A stretch of DNA of 64,000 bases from an uncultured Bryobacterales bacterium. GTDB lineage: Bacteria > Acidobacteriota > Terriglobia > Bryobacterales > Bryobacteraceae. The stretch is from the NCBI GenBank assembly GCA_937959285.1, contig CALGAR010000117.1:44624-108623 (forward strand). The letters are read 5' to 3'. The position numbers were made by a program, and so were the translations under genes. The notes below the pieces were generated by a model. That model was not told where the DNA came from. It saw only the letters and a list, made by a program, of their open reading frames with translations, and did not search any database. Below are positions 1 through 8,401 of the stretch, in pieces; position 1 is the first letter of the stretch; each line of letters begins with the position of its first letter.

Positions 1-284
1 CGGATATCCCGGCAGATGTTGATGGTCAACTGATACAACCAGGGATTAATCTTCCTTTCTTCGTCAAGACTGTTCAGGTAGCGGTGCAATCTGAGGAAGA
101 CCTCCTGTGTCGCATCCTGAGCATCCTGCATATTGCCGAGCACCCGCCACGCAATTCCGAATACGAATCGCTCGTGCTGCTTGATGAGGTCCTCGAAAGC
201 CGTCACGTCACCCTGACGAGCGAGTTCGAGCAGCCGGCGGGACATCTGTTCCTGCCGGCTGGGTGAGTCTGCGAGGCTAAGCAT
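1..284 (-). CDS. ECF-type RNA polymerase sigma factor, 5' part (cut by the window edge)
   Basis: The minus-strand frame from an ATG at 284-282 runs off the left edge with no stop, giving about 94 residues. It carries the sigma-70 region 2 pattern: the stretch DVTAFEDLIKQHERFVFGIA, then the core-binding and -10-recognition motif QDATQEVFLRLHRYL and NPWLYQLTINICRD. In this family region 2 binds the core polymerase and melts the -10 element; region 4, which reads the -35, must lie beyond the edge. A second in-frame ATG at 245-243 (MSRRLLEL) is an alternative start. The gene faces away from the two small membrane proteins at 352-948. No anti-sigma gene is visible on this side. The family call is secure; the regulon is unknown. 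Confidence 0.85.
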   Translation of the reverse strand, partial: MLSLADSPSRQEQMSRRLLELARQGDVTAFEDLIKQHERFVFGIAWRVLGNMQDAQDATQEVFLRLHRYLNSLDEERKINPWLYQLTINICRDI

Positions 285-351
285 CAGGCTCAAGTTCCAA
301 ACGTATATACAGCCGATCGGGCGAAAACGTTGAGAAGAGTTTTTCGGTAGG

Positions 352-714
352 ATGCCAGTAGTGAAGATCTTGAGTAAGTTCGTGGACAGGGCAAGCGGTT
401 GGATTATTGTAGCTTTCGGTGCAATACACTGCGCTTACACGTTCCGCCTCTATCGTGGAATCTCTACCGCGGCCCTCTGGTTTTTCGGAACGGGTTTAGC
501 ACTGCTTTACGCAGGCGGGCTGAACATCTTGCGAATCCGGCTCGCCAAACCGGAGCTGCGGTGGTTTTCGTTCCTGGCCAATGTATTGCTGCTCACGCTC
601 ACCGTGTCGTATGCGGCGCAGAGGCCCCTGGCGCGCGCGGTGAAGGATCCGTTTCTCATCGCGCCGATAGCGGCGCTCGGCCTCTCAACATGGTTTTCGG
701 CTCGGAGGCACTAG
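352..714 (+). CDS. Small multi-pass membrane protein, function unknown
   Basis: This 120-residue protein is mostly hydrophobic. I see likely membrane segments around residues 16-33 (GWIIVAFGAIHCAYTF), 40-58 (AALWFFGTGLALLYAGGL), 72-88 and 100-115, with basic residues in the short loops, so four crossings are likely. No catalytic or ligand motif is recognisable. It is followed after three bases by another small membrane protein, so the two are probably co-transcribed. An overlapping frame at 399-743 is longer at its 3' end but has no membrane or domain logic and looks like a shadow. I do not recognise the family; a small integral membrane protein is the most that can be supported. Confidence 0.55.
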   Translation: MPVVKILSKFVDRASGWIIVAFGAIHCAYTFRLYRGISTAALWFFGTGLALLYAGGLNILRIRLAKPELRWFSFLANVLLLTLTVSYAAQRPLARAVKDPFLIAPIAALGLSTWFSARRH

Positions 715-717
715 CGT

Positions 718-948
718 ATGGCGTTGCTCGATGGCCGATATGAGGAGCAGAAACCAAAGGACGCAACGCCGATCTGGCTGCTCGTCCTTGGTTTAGCGAT
801 TCCCTCCTCGCTCGTACTGATTGCCCTTACCGGATGGGTCAGCCGCCCGTTCTTGCTTCTGCCGGTCGTGCTCCTGTTGCTTTTCCGCATCCTTTCAAGG
901 CGGCGGGGATCGAGGCGGCGCAATTCACTTTCGAGGGCGGGTGGTTAG
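718..948 (+). CDS. Small two-segment membrane protein, function unknown
   Basis: The 76-residue product has a short acidic N-terminus (LLDGRYEEQKPKDATP), two hydrophobic stretches (residues about 19-38 and 43-60) and a very basic tail (RRRGSRRRNSLSR). This is the topology of a small inner-membrane protein with both ends in the cytoplasm by the positive-inside rule. It starts three bases after the stop of the preceding membrane gene, which suggests one transcript. No family is recognised. The opposite-strand frame at 711-923 lacks any features and is probably a shadow. Confidence 0.5.
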   Translation: MALLDGRYEEQKPKDATPIWLLVLGLAIPSSLVLIALTGWVSRPFLLLPVVLLLLFRILSRRRGSRRRNSLSRAGG

Positions 949-1114
949 CCTTACATTGAGCAAAAGCTCTATCTTCGTCCACTGTAACCTGGCGCGCCAA
1001 GTTACACATATCATTCATTCCGAGCACCGCGATCGCTTATCGCAGCTAATTCCATCCGGAGCCCGATCTTTCCGATATACCTCGTAAATTCGCGCGGCAG
1101 AAATTTTCTCTCCC

Positions 1115-1144
1115 TTGACACACTGTTCAGTGATACTGTACAAC
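1115..1144 (+). promoter_or_regulatory. Probable sigma-70 promoter upstream of the TylF-type gene
   Basis: A perfect -35 hexamer TTGACA lies at 1115-1120 and a -10-like TACAAC at 1139-1144, with an 18-base spacer. The expected transcript would start near 1151 and carry a leader of about 60 bases before the GTG start at 1213. The -10 matches the consensus at four of six positions. No operator is recognised. Confidence 0.45.
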
Positions 1145-1212
1145 GAGGAAAATCGTCGCACCTATGTGCGCGCACCGCAAGCAGTTGGCCCGCACCTATC
1201 TTGGAGGAAAGC

Positions 1213-2097
1213 GTGAAGACTTCGGCGACTGCAGACACGCACGGCTTTAACTTTTCCCGGACCCCAGGCACTCCGGAGGCGTCGGAACTCTACCTGGAGC
1301 TGCTAAAACAAGTACTCACACGAGCTGATTTCCCCGACCGGTTTCGTAACATAGAGGCGCTGATGGGCCCGAGAAGGAAAGCAGTACTTTCGGCGATCCA
1401 GCGCGTACTTCGTCCTCTGGGTCTCTCTTTGATCGGACTGCCGGATGAGGCGTCCCATCCGAAGTACGGCCCTACACAGTGCACGTATGGCGAAACTATG
1501 ATGGGGCTTCCGCGTCTCAATCAGCTTCACGATGCCGTACGCACGGTGGTACTCGAGAACATTCCTGGCGATATGATCGAGACCGGCGTCTGGAGAGGCG
1601 GAGCCGCAATCCTCATGCGCGCTGCCCTTCGCGCCTACGGGGATGTTAGCCGGACAGTCTGGCTCGCCGATTCGTTCCAAGGCGTGCCTCCACCAGATGA
1701 AGAAAACTACCCTGCCGATGCGGGCAGTGTCTTTTGGAAGCTGGACTACTTGTCCGTGTCTCTGGAGGAAGTGAAGAGGAACTTCGAGCGGTTCGGACTA
1801 CTCGATGACCGTGTCAGCTTTCTTCCCGGATGGTTCAAAGACACGCTGCCCACCGCGCCCATCAAACAGTTATCAATCCTGCGCGTTGACGGCGACAGCT
1901 ACGAATCGACCATAGATGCGTTAGTGCATCTGTACCCGAAGGTTTCGCCGCGCGGATTTGTGATCATTGATGACTACGGCGCTGTAGAAGCGTGCAAGGC
2001 AGCAGTCGAGGACTTCCGGCGTATGCACGGAATCACGGAACCGATGACAATGGTGCATGACTGGCAGGAGTCCTGCGTGTATTGGCGCCGCAGCTAG
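1213..2097 (+). CDS. TylF/MycF-type O-methyltransferase (macrocin O-methyltransferase family)
   Basis: The protein belongs to the TylF family, whose characterised members transfer a methyl group from S-adenosylmethionine to a sugar hydroxyl with Mg2+. The SAM-binding region reads PGDMIETGVWRGGAAILM, followed by VWLADSFQGVPPPD, DGDSYESTIDAL and GFVIIDDYGAVEACKAAV; the acidic residues of the last two blocks correspond to the metal-binding positions. About 294 residues is slightly longer than typical members because of an N-terminal extension. I chose GTG 1213 because a GGAGG at 1203-1207 sits five bases before it; the in-frame TTG at 1201 would place that site inside the gene. No other polyketide or glycosyltransferase genes are nearby, so the substrate is unknown and a surface glycan or lipid is as plausible as an antibiotic. 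Confidence 0.85.
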   Translation: MKTSATADTHGFNFSRTPGTPEASELYLELLKQVLTRADFPDRFRNIEALMGPRRKAVLSAIQRVLRPLGLSLIGLPDEASHPKYGPTQCTYGETMMGLPRLNQLHDAVRTVVLENIPGDMIETGVWRGGAAILMRAALRAYGDVSRTVWLADSFQGVPPPDEENYPADAGSVFWKLDYLSVSLEEVKRNFERFGLLDDRVSFLPGWFKDTLPTAPIKQLSILRVDGDSYESTIDALVHLYPKVSPRGFVIIDDYGAVEACKAAVEDFRRMHGITEPMTMVHDWQESCVYWRRS

Positions 2098-2121
2098 CGC
2101 GAGATCAGGAAACGGTCCCAG

Positions 2122-2520
2122 CTATTCGAGAGGTTCTGGGGTCAAGCTGATGTTTCGCTCTCCCGCGGCGCGTTTCTCCCAGTACTTCCGCACCCACGCC
2201 TCCCAGCTTTTCCCGGCTGCCGTGTCTTTGCCGGTGAACACGAGCGCGGAAATGTCCGAATAGCGGATCACGCGCCTTGGCGAGCCGTCATTCGGCATAA
2301 CGCGAACAATGGACTCCTCCAGGGTCCGCCCGGTTCTCCGGTCGAAGACATACCCTTCCACCCGCGAGCCGTCCTTGCAGGTGATCGTTACATCGCCGCG
2401 ATAGGAAAAGGCTTTTTCCAAAGCTTGGCGAATCTCCTCATCGGACGCCAGTTTCGGAATCCACCCTTCCAACTGTTCGCGGGAGGAGCCCGCAACTACT
2501 TCCAGCTCGTCAGGCTTCAA
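2122..2520 (-). CDS. Conserved small protein co-translated with hpnH, function unknown
   Basis: This 132-residue soluble protein begins with an acidic, helical segment (MKPDELEVVAG) and has a central beta-like part, DVTITCKDGSRVEGYVFDRR, followed by RVMPNDGSPRRVIRYSDISALVFTG. That pattern resembles small beta-barrel or WD/Sm-like folds that bind short ligands, but no family can be named. Its ATG overlaps the hpnH stop codon by four bases (ATGA at 2517-2520), so translation is probably coupled and the two proteins made together. There is no signal peptide or membrane segment. A role in hopanoid side-chain formation is inferred only from the position. Confidence 0.65.
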   Translation of the reverse strand: MKPDELEVVAGSSREQLEGWIPKLASDEEIRQALEKAFSYRGDVTITCKDGSRVEGYVFDRRTGRTLEESIVRVMPNDGSPRRVIRYSDISALVFTGKDTAAGKSWEAWVRKYWEKRAAGERNISLTPEPLE

Positions 2521-3644
2521 ACTCTTGTCCCCTCGGCTACGCTCTCGCTCGAAACTTTGATCTGGACAAACGGATTGCGGGCGTGCACTGGAACAACCCG
2601 CTCGCGCAACATTTCGGCAGCCTCCGGATCGCGATAACTGGAGAAGGTGGCCTTCGCAGTCGCAAGCAAGCCGCGGAGAGAACCGAATGTGTCGTTGACC
2701 GCAGAGGCCTCGTAGCCGCTATGCACCATACAGTTCGCGCACCTTGGGTTACCCGATTCGGTGCCGTAACGCGACCAATCCGTTTCAGCCATTAACTCCG
2801 CAAAGGTATCCGCGTAGCCATCCTGAAGCAGGTAACAGGGCTTTTGCCAGCCGAAGATGTTGTAGGTCGGCATTCCCCAGGGCGTGCAGCTATAGTGCCG
2901 CTTTCCCATGAGAAACTCCATGAAAAGCGGCGACAGGTTGAACTTCCAGTGCCGCTTGCGGTTGGACAGGATTGCGCGGAAGAGCCGCCGGGTCCGGGCG
3001 CGCCCGAGGAAATGATGCTGATCCGGGGCTTTGTCGTAGGAGTAGCCGGGGGATAGCATCATTCCCTCAACGCCAAGCTCCATCATCTCATCGAAGAAGG
3101 CGCGAACGCTGTTCGGGTCGGCTCCGTCAAACAAGGTGGTATTCGTCGTAACCCGGAATCCGCGTTTCAAAGCCGCACGGATCGCGCGGACGGCAATGTC
3201 ATAGCCCCCTTCCCGGCAGACCGCGAAGTCGTGCTCTTCGCGCTGCCCGTCGAGGTGCACCGAAAAGGTCAAGTACTTGCTTGGCGTGAACTGGTCCAGC
3301 TTTTCTTCGAGCAGAAGCGCATTCGTGCAAAGGTAGACGTATTTCTTTCTCGCGATCAGCCCGTCAACAATTTCCCGAATCTGCGGGTGCAGCAAGGGCT
3401 CGCCGCCAGGGATTGTCACAACCGGGGCGCCGCACTCATCCACCGCGCGAAAACACTCCTCTGGCGACATGTTCCGCTTCAGGACGTGGGCCGGGTACTG
3501 AATCTTCCCGCAGCCGGCGCAAGCCAGGTTGCAGCGGAACAGCGGCTCCAGCATCAGCACCAGGGGATACCGCTCCCTCCCCGCGAGCTTCTGCTTCAGA
3601 ATATACGTCGCCACTGTCCACATCTGCGAAATCGGCACACTCAT
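2517..3644 (-). CDS. hpnH: HpnH, radical SAM adenosylhopane synthase (hopanoid biosynthesis)
   Basis: The 375-residue protein is a radical SAM enzyme with the cluster motif CNLACAGC (Cys38, Cys42, Cys45). The surrounding sequence (LEPLFRCNLACAGCGKIQYP, NMSPEECFRAVDECGAPVV, IPGGEPLLHPQI) and the C-terminal CxxC pairs (YLLQDGYADTF, PRCANCMVHSGYEA) match HpnH. In other bacteria HpnH joins a 5'-deoxyadenosyl radical to diploptene to make adenosylhopane, the precursor of C35 hopanoids in the membrane. No squalene-hopene cyclase or other hpn gene is in the window, so the remaining pathway must be elsewhere. The gene is divergent from the oxidoreductase that follows, across a gap of about 100 bases, and overlaps a small downstream partner by four bases. 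Confidence 0.92.
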   Translation of the reverse strand: MSVPISQMWTVATYILKQKLAGRERYPLVLMLEPLFRCNLACAGCGKIQYPAHVLKRNMSPEECFRAVDECGAPVVTIPGGEPLLHPQIREIVDGLIARKKYVYLCTNALLLEEKLDQFTPSKYLTFSVHLDGQREEHDFAVCREGGYDIAVRAIRAALKRGFRVTTNTTLFDGADPNSVRAFFDEMMELGVEGMMLSPGYSYDKAPDQHHFLGRARTRRLFRAILSNRKRHWKFNLSPLFMEFLMGKRHYSCTPWGMPTYNIFGWQKPCYLLQDGYADTFAELMAETDWSRYGTESGNPRCANCMVHSGYEASAVNDTFGSLRGLLATAKATFSSYRDPEAAEMLRERVVPVHARNPFVQIKVSSESVAEGTRV

Positions 3645-3749
3645 TGATTCGGGACCCTCCGCGGTTATAGCTCTCTCTGGTTCCGCTCTCTCTTATGATA
3701 GCGGGTGCCGCCGCCGGGCCGCCTTGAGGGTATGGTTACCATAGAGCGT

Positions 3750-4682
3750 ATGCTCAACTGGCTGGTAATCGGAGTGGGCGACATCACGACGCGGCGTGTC
3801 CTGCCCGCGATTCTGTCGGAGCCGCGAAGCAGGCTGGCCGGCATCGTCACACGCAATCCTTCGAAGGCGGAGCCGTATCAGGCTCCGGCGTGGACGGACC
3901 TCGAAGTTGCGCTCGCCGAATCGAACGCCGATGCCGTTTACGTCGCGACTCCCGTCTATCTCCACGCTCCCCAGACCATCGCCAGTCTCCGGGCTGGAAA
4001 GCACGTGCTGTGTGAGAAGCCAATGGCGATGAACTACGCCGAGGCATGCCGCATGCAGCAGGTTTCCGAAGAGACAGGGCGAACACTCGGAATTGCGTAC
4101 TACCGGAGAATGTACGATAAGGTCAATCGCGCGCGGGATTTGATCAAGGCCGGGGCAATCGGGCGCCCCGTGTTCGCGGAAGCAACCTGCCACGACTGGC
4201 TCCGTCCGGACACCAATCGCCAGTGGCTGATCGATCCGCGATGCGCTGGCGGCGGACCTCTCTATGACATCGCGTCCCATCGGATCGACCTGATGAACTA
4301 TCTGTTCGGCCTCCCGCAGCGCGTCAGCGGACATATTTCCACCCTCGTTCATGATTTTGAAGTGGAGGACAATGCCACCGTGCTCATCGATTACGACAGC
4401 GGCGTGCGCGGTCTGGTGGACGTCCGGTGGCATTCGCGCGTCGCCAGGGATGAATTTCGTATTCGAGGCACAGAAGGCGAAATGGACTTATCCCCGCTGA
4501 ACGGGCCTTCACTGGTTTACCCGGGCTTCCGTGAAGAGATTCCGGCCCCGGATAACCTGCACTATCCCTGCATTCACGACTTCGTGAACGCCGTCCTTGA
4601 CAAGACGCCCCTCCGATCCTCAGGCCGAACCGCGCTGCTTACCGACTGGGTTACGGAACAGGTAATGTCTTCCGCAGCCTGA
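3750..4682 (+). CDS. Gfo/Idh/MocA-family NAD(P)-dependent oxidoreductase
   Basis: The protein has the N-terminal Rossmann fold (LNWLVIGVGDITTRRVLPAI) and the family signature DAVYVATPVYLHAPQTI...GKHVLCEKPMA with the conserved EKP lysine. A C-terminal alpha/beta domain includes the GGGPLYDIASHRIDLMNYL motif with its catalytic-type histidine. Such enzymes oxidise or epimerise sugars and cyclitols. I place the start at ATG 3750, directly before the nucleotide-binding strand; ATG 3732 (GAGGG only one base upstream) and GTG 3705 are in-frame alternatives and none has an ideal ribosome binding site. It is divergent from hpnH. Unlike the homologue at 59558-60739 it has no twin-arginine signal, so it is cytoplasmic. 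The substrate is unknown. Confidence 0.82.
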   Translation: MLNWLVIGVGDITTRRVLPAILSEPRSRLAGIVTRNPSKAEPYQAPAWTDLEVALAESNADAVYVATPVYLHAPQTIASLRAGKHVLCEKPMAMNYAEACRMQQVSEETGRTLGIAYYRRMYDKVNRARDLIKAGAIGRPVFAEATCHDWLRPDTNRQWLIDPRCAGGGPLYDIASHRIDLMNYLFGLPQRVSGHISTLVHDFEVEDNATVLIDYDSGVRGLVDVRWHSRVARDEFRIRGTEGEMDLSPLNGPSLVYPGFREEIPAPDNLHYPCIHDFVNAVLDKTPLRSSGRTALLTDWVTEQVMSSAA

Positions 4683-4811
4683 CCTATTTGACCTATTAAC
4701 TGAAAAGAAGCAACCTCCAATGCGTCTATGGACTCTTCGCCTGCATTTCACTTGCGGGCAGAGGAGTTAAGGCAACACAATAGTTAGGATTCTCAACTGG
4801 GTAGGTGCGAC

Positions 4812-6554
4812 GTGGCTTTTGACCCTCGCGGCGTCCGATTCGTTCTCACTGCTCCAGCAACTGAGAGCACCGAACAACAGTTCAGCCCCTGGAAGCAGAT
4901 GGTTTACGCTTCCGTTCCGGCGCAATTCGCGCCACGGTTCCTTTACAAAAAGAATCTCGAGCAGCCGAGGCACCCTGATGGAACTGCAGTCGTCATGCCC
5001 TACGGCCTTCGAGTCACCGAAGCTATCTTACTAAAGCATTATCCGCCGGAAGACGTAGTTGTCTGCTATCCCGAAGACCTTGACCGTTTCGTCGGACCTC
5101 GAACCCGGGCCATTGGAGTGAGCGCGCACAATCCAATCGGCGCAGCCTTCTCCACGGGCGTTTACAGCAACATCTTCGGCAGCACGGCGCGGCCTATCAA
5201 CGCATACGAAAGCGAGCGCGTGTTCCTGCACCCGGCTGTGCGCAAATATCGGCCGCGGGTCATCGTCGGCGGCGCGGGCTCATGGCAGATCGAGAAGACC
5301 AATTCGTTCGACCGCCTTGGCGTCGACTGCGTCGTCATTGGACGGGGCGAGGCAGTCATCGCAGATCTCTTCAAGGCGGCCGATGAAGGGAAACCGCTAC
5401 CGCGGGTCGTGCGCGCGCCCGAGCCAACCCTCGACCAAATCGTCATACCTCAGAAGCGTTCCACGTTCGGAATCGTCGAGATGACAAGGGGCTGCGGGCG
5501 GCAGTGCGCTTTCTGCACACCCACCCTCGAGACTCGCGTCTCAATTCCGCCGGAGCAACTGCTCGAAGCGGTAAAAGCGAACGTCCGTGAAGGAGGCCGC
5601 GTCATCTTTCCTGTCTCGGAGGATATCTTCATCTATGGAGCGGCTGCGCCCTTCTATATTCCGAACGCCGACGCTCTCGTGAACTTCTATTCTGCGGTTG
5701 CGTCAGTGAAGGGTGTTGATTATCTTCCACTCTCTCACGCCACCATTGCGCCGGCGCTAGTCAATCCGCATTTGATCAAGGAACTCTCCAGCATCCTGCT
5801 CAGGAAGAGCATCCTGCGAAATCCGGCCTCCACCCATCCCGACAAGACGTTCGTCTCGCCGCTGATCGGAATCGAGACTGGCTCGCCGCGCCTGGCCGCG
5901 CTAACGATGCCGGGAAAGGCCCTCCCGTTCGACGTGCGGGACTGGCAGGACATTGTGGTTGAGGGAATCAATATCCTGAACGAGAACAACTGGTTCCCGG
6001 TCTGTACGTTTATCGTCGGGCTGCCGGACGAAACGGAAGACGACATCAAACAGTCCCTCGACCTGCTCTATCGCTTGCGGCGAAACAAAATACTCTACGT
6101 GCCGTCGATCTTCACGCCGCTTGAGGAAACCCGGATGGCGGACGGACATGCCCTAAAGCCTCGGGAGCTGACGAAACTGCAGTGGGAGTTTATCTTGACT
6201 GCGTGGCGTCAGAGCCTGGACTTTGCGGTGGTCCGCAAACGATCGAACCTCGCGTGGAAGCTGGGCATGTATGCCTTCTATTACGGCCGGGGCCGCTGGC
6301 TCCACGGCCCGCAGTTCAAGTACCCTGCCCTGCGCTTCGCCGGCGTTCCCGAAGAAAAAATCTCCAAACACCTGTATCTGAAATGGAACGGGAACGATAA
6401 CGCCTCTGATCCTCCGCCCCGGAAACCTCGGTTGGTTGCGAAGCATGCCGGGGCCACGATCGAAGAGCTTTCGCGTCTGCAAGACGGCCAGCCCTTCAAC
6501 ATCTACGGGACAACCCGCACCACGGGCTCCGGAAGCCTACCGATTCTCCAGTAG
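4812..6554 (+). CDS. B12-binding-type radical SAM protein, possibly lipid-modifying
   Basis: This 580-residue protein begins with a region resembling a cobalamin-binding Rossmann domain (residues about 60-190: VVCYPEDLDRF, TRAIGVSAHNPIG, RPRVIVGGAGSWQI, DCVVIGRGEAVI). A radical SAM core follows, with the motif CGRQCAFC (Cys228, Cys232, Cys235), IGIETGSPRLAAL and FIVGLPDETEDDI. The usual DxHxxG cobalamin motif is not obvious. The SAHNPIG and GGAGSWQ blocks remind me of radical SAM enzymes that act on membrane lipids (archaeal GrsA/Tes and bacterial membrane-spanning lipid synthase); this comes from memory and is not proof. It starts at GTG 4812, preceded by TAGGTG at a spacing of five. It lies close to hpnH, which fits a lipid role. 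Alternatives include any class B-type methylase. Confidence 0.75.
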   Translation: MAFDPRGVRFVLTAPATESTEQQFSPWKQMVYASVPAQFAPRFLYKKNLEQPRHPDGTAVVMPYGLRVTEAILLKHYPPEDVVVCYPEDLDRFVGPRTRAIGVSAHNPIGAAFSTGVYSNIFGSTARPINAYESERVFLHPAVRKYRPRVIVGGAGSWQIEKTNSFDRLGVDCVVIGRGEAVIADLFKAADEGKPLPRVVRAPEPTLDQIVIPQKRSTFGIVEMTRGCGRQCAFCTPTLETRVSIPPEQLLEAVKANVREGGRVIFPVSEDIFIYGAAAPFYIPNADALVNFYSAVASVKGVDYLPLSHATIAPALVNPHLIKELSSILLRKSILRNPASTHPDKTFVSPLIGIETGSPRLAALTMPGKALPFDVRDWQDIVVEGINILNENNWFPVCTFIVGLPDETEDDIKQSLDLLYRLRRNKILYVPSIFTPLEETRMADGHALKPRELTKLQWEFILTAWRQSLDFAVVRKRSNLAWKLGMYAFYYGRGRWLHGPQFKYPALRFAGVPEEKISKHLYLKWNGNDNASDPPPRKPRLVAKHAGATIEELSRLQDGQPFNIYGTTRTTGSGSLPILQ

Positions 6555-6563
6555 GAGCCGGAG

Positions 6564-7463
6564 CTAGGGCTCCCGAACCGCGCGGAAGCCAATCATTCGA
6601 TGAGCCTGGAAGGAGGGCCAGGCAGCAGAGCGGGCGTACGTCCGGAGGTCCTGCGGTTCCATAAAGAAACTGCCGCCGCGGACAACCCTGTAAGCTCCAC
6701 TCGCCGGCCCTTTCGGATTCTTGCGAGGCGAGACCGAATAGTAATCGCGGCTGTACCAATCCTGGCACCACTCCATCACGTTGCCCGCCATATCGAAAGC
6801 CCCGTAAGGCGACGCATTGCTGCGGGTCGGGAAGCCCTCGCGCATGCTGCCGTCATAGAATCCGACCACCCGGACTGTGTCGTACTGCTGGCTTCCCGTG
6901 TAGTTCGCGTAGGAGTGATCGATCTCGTTTCCCCATGGGAAGCGCCGCTGATCTGTGCCGCGCGCCGCTTTCTCCCATTCCGCTTCCGTGGGCAAGCGGT
7001 ACTTCTTGCCAGTCTTTGCGCTCAGCCAGTTGCAGTAGGCTGTAGCGGCATCCCAATTCACGCCGATAACGGGATAATTGTCGCTACCGGGCGTCCCGCC
7101 TCCGTGGTTCTGTGGCTGTGTCCAATACGGAATCTGGTCCTTGGGAACCACTCTCCCGCCCGGCCAGAACTTCGGATCGTCATAGCCCGGGTCATCCCGG
7201 AACTTCTTCCAGTCGCCGTTCGTGACCTCGTACTTGCCGATGTAGAAGGCATCCAGTTCCACGACATGTACGGGTCTTTCGCGGGATTCGCCGTCGCCGA
7301 AGTTGTCTCCCATTTTGAAAGGCCCAGCCGGGACATAGACAAAGTCGCCGTAACCGTCGTTCACGACCTGGGGCGGAGACGAGGGCGCGGATAGCAGAAC
7401 CGCGGTGGTGAACCCTGCGGCCACAAGCGGCACAGTCACAGCCAGCCAGCGCATGCTTCCCAT
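6564..7463 (-). CDS. Secreted SUMF1/formylglycine-generating-enzyme-domain protein without the catalytic cysteine pair
   Basis: The roughly 300-residue protein carries the SUMF1 (FGE-sulfatase) domain: YVPAGPFKMGDNFGD, HVVELDAFYIGKYEVTNGDW, YPVIGVNWDAATAYCNWLS, YRLPTEAEWEKAARG, FDMAGNVMEWCQDWY and YRVVRGGSFF...RTYARSAAW. In true formylglycine-generating enzymes the region after RGGSF contains the copper-binding cysteines; here no cysteine is present there, so sulfatase activation is unlikely. It begins with an export signal (MRWLAVTVPLVAAGFTTAVLL). I start it at ATG 7463; an upstream in-frame ATG lies inside the neighbouring gene. It follows the esterase gene by two bases and shares its AAGGAGG-containing junction, so the pair is an operon. 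No sulfatase gene is near. Confidence 0.8.
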   Translation of the reverse strand: MGSMRWLAVTVPLVAAGFTTAVLLSAPSSPPQVVNDGYGDFVYVPAGPFKMGDNFGDGESRERPVHVVELDAFYIGKYEVTNGDWKKFRDDPGYDDPKFWPGGRVVPKDQIPYWTQPQNHGGGTPGSDNYPVIGVNWDAATAYCNWLSAKTGKKYRLPTEAEWEKAARGTDQRRFPWGNEIDHSYANYTGSQQYDTVRVVGFYDGSMREGFPTRSNASPYGAFDMAGNVMEWCQDWYSRDYYSVSPRKNPKGPASGAYRVVRGGSFFMEPQDLRTYARSAAWPSFQAHRMIGFRAVREP

Positions 7464-7465
7464 CC

Positions 7466-8317
7466 TTACTTGCCTCCTTGAAAGAATCCGCCCTGGCGCA
7501 GGAAGTGCTCCAGCGCGTTCATCCACGGCGAGAACTCAGGGCTGGTAGAAGCCGCGCCAAAACCGTGACGGCCTTTTTGGTAGATATGAAGCTCGGCCGT
7601 GGCGCCCGCCCGATTCAAATCCATGAACAACTGCGCGGACCCGTTCGCAGCTCCTCGGTCGAGTGCCGCCGCCACCAAAAACGTCGGGGGAAAGTTTTTC
7701 AGAGGCTCCCCTTCCTGCGGCCTTCCGGGACCATAGACCAACACCAGAAAATCCGGACGGGAAGAGACCCGGTCGATGGGATCTGCCGCGGCGGGCTCGC
7801 CCGGACCGGAGGCGGCGGCTACCGCGCGTCCCAGGTTCGAGCCAGCCGAAAACCCGGCGAAGCCGACCCGGTTCGGATCCAGATTCCATTCGCTTGCCCG
7901 GGCGCGCACCAGTTGAATGGCACGCTTTCCATCCATCACTCTGGCATCCTGTCCATACCTGGGAGCAAGCCGGTAGGTCAGCACGAAAGCTGCAAATCCC
8001 CAGTCGTTGAAGCGCTCGGCCACTTCCATACCTTCGGCGCCATACATCAGCATGATGTTGGAACCGCCGGGCGCGATAATGACGGCCCCGCCGTTTCGCT
8101 TGCCCGGAGGCGGCAGGAACACTGTTACGAAGGGATTGTCCAGAGGGCCATTCCCCTGAGCCAGCGGCACCTTGCCCTCGTCCCAAAGCGGAACGTTGTA
8201 ATGTTCCGGCCATCGCTCCGCCGTGGCTTTTCTATCCGCCGCTAACAGGCAGGGCGCGATCGCCAAAGCGCAAACCACAGCGAGTCGGCAAGCCTTCGCA
8301 AGAACTGGAGTTCGCAT
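7466..8317 (-). CDS. Secreted alpha/beta-hydrolase, acetyl-xylan-esterase/BD-FAE-like
   Basis: The 283-residue protein has a signal peptide (MRTPVLAKACRLAVVCALAIAPCLLA) and an alpha/beta-hydrolase fold. The oxyanion-loop stretch is GGAVIIAPGGSN, the nucleophile elbow GFSAGS gives the catalytic serine, AALDRG gives the likely acid and KGRHGFG the catalytic histidine. The layout (VPLWDEGKVP...VTVFLPPP...) is typical of secreted esterases that deacetylate plant polysaccharides in the endo-1,4-beta-xylanase B-like/BD-FAE group. It is the first gene of a two-gene unit with the SUMF1-domain protein. The substrate is inferred from family habit only. Confidence 0.82.
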   Translation of the reverse strand: MRTPVLAKACRLAVVCALAIAPCLLAADRKATAERWPEHYNVPLWDEGKVPLAQGNGPLDNPFVTVFLPPPGKRNGGAVIIAPGGSNIMLMYGAEGMEVAERFNDWGFAAFVLTYRLAPRYGQDARVMDGKRAIQLVRARASEWNLDPNRVGFAGFSAGSNLGRAVAAASGPGEPAAADPIDRVSSRPDFLVLVYGPGRPQEGEPLKNFPPTFLVAAALDRGAANGSAQLFMDLNRAGATAELHIYQKGRHGFGAASTSPEFSPWMNALEHFLRQGGFFQGGK

Positions 8318-8401
8318 CGACTAGGCAGTCTCCATCTGGCAGCGATGAATTGTCAAGCGCGAGAATGAGGTGGGGCGAAGTCAACTCAGCATCCACAGGT
8401 T

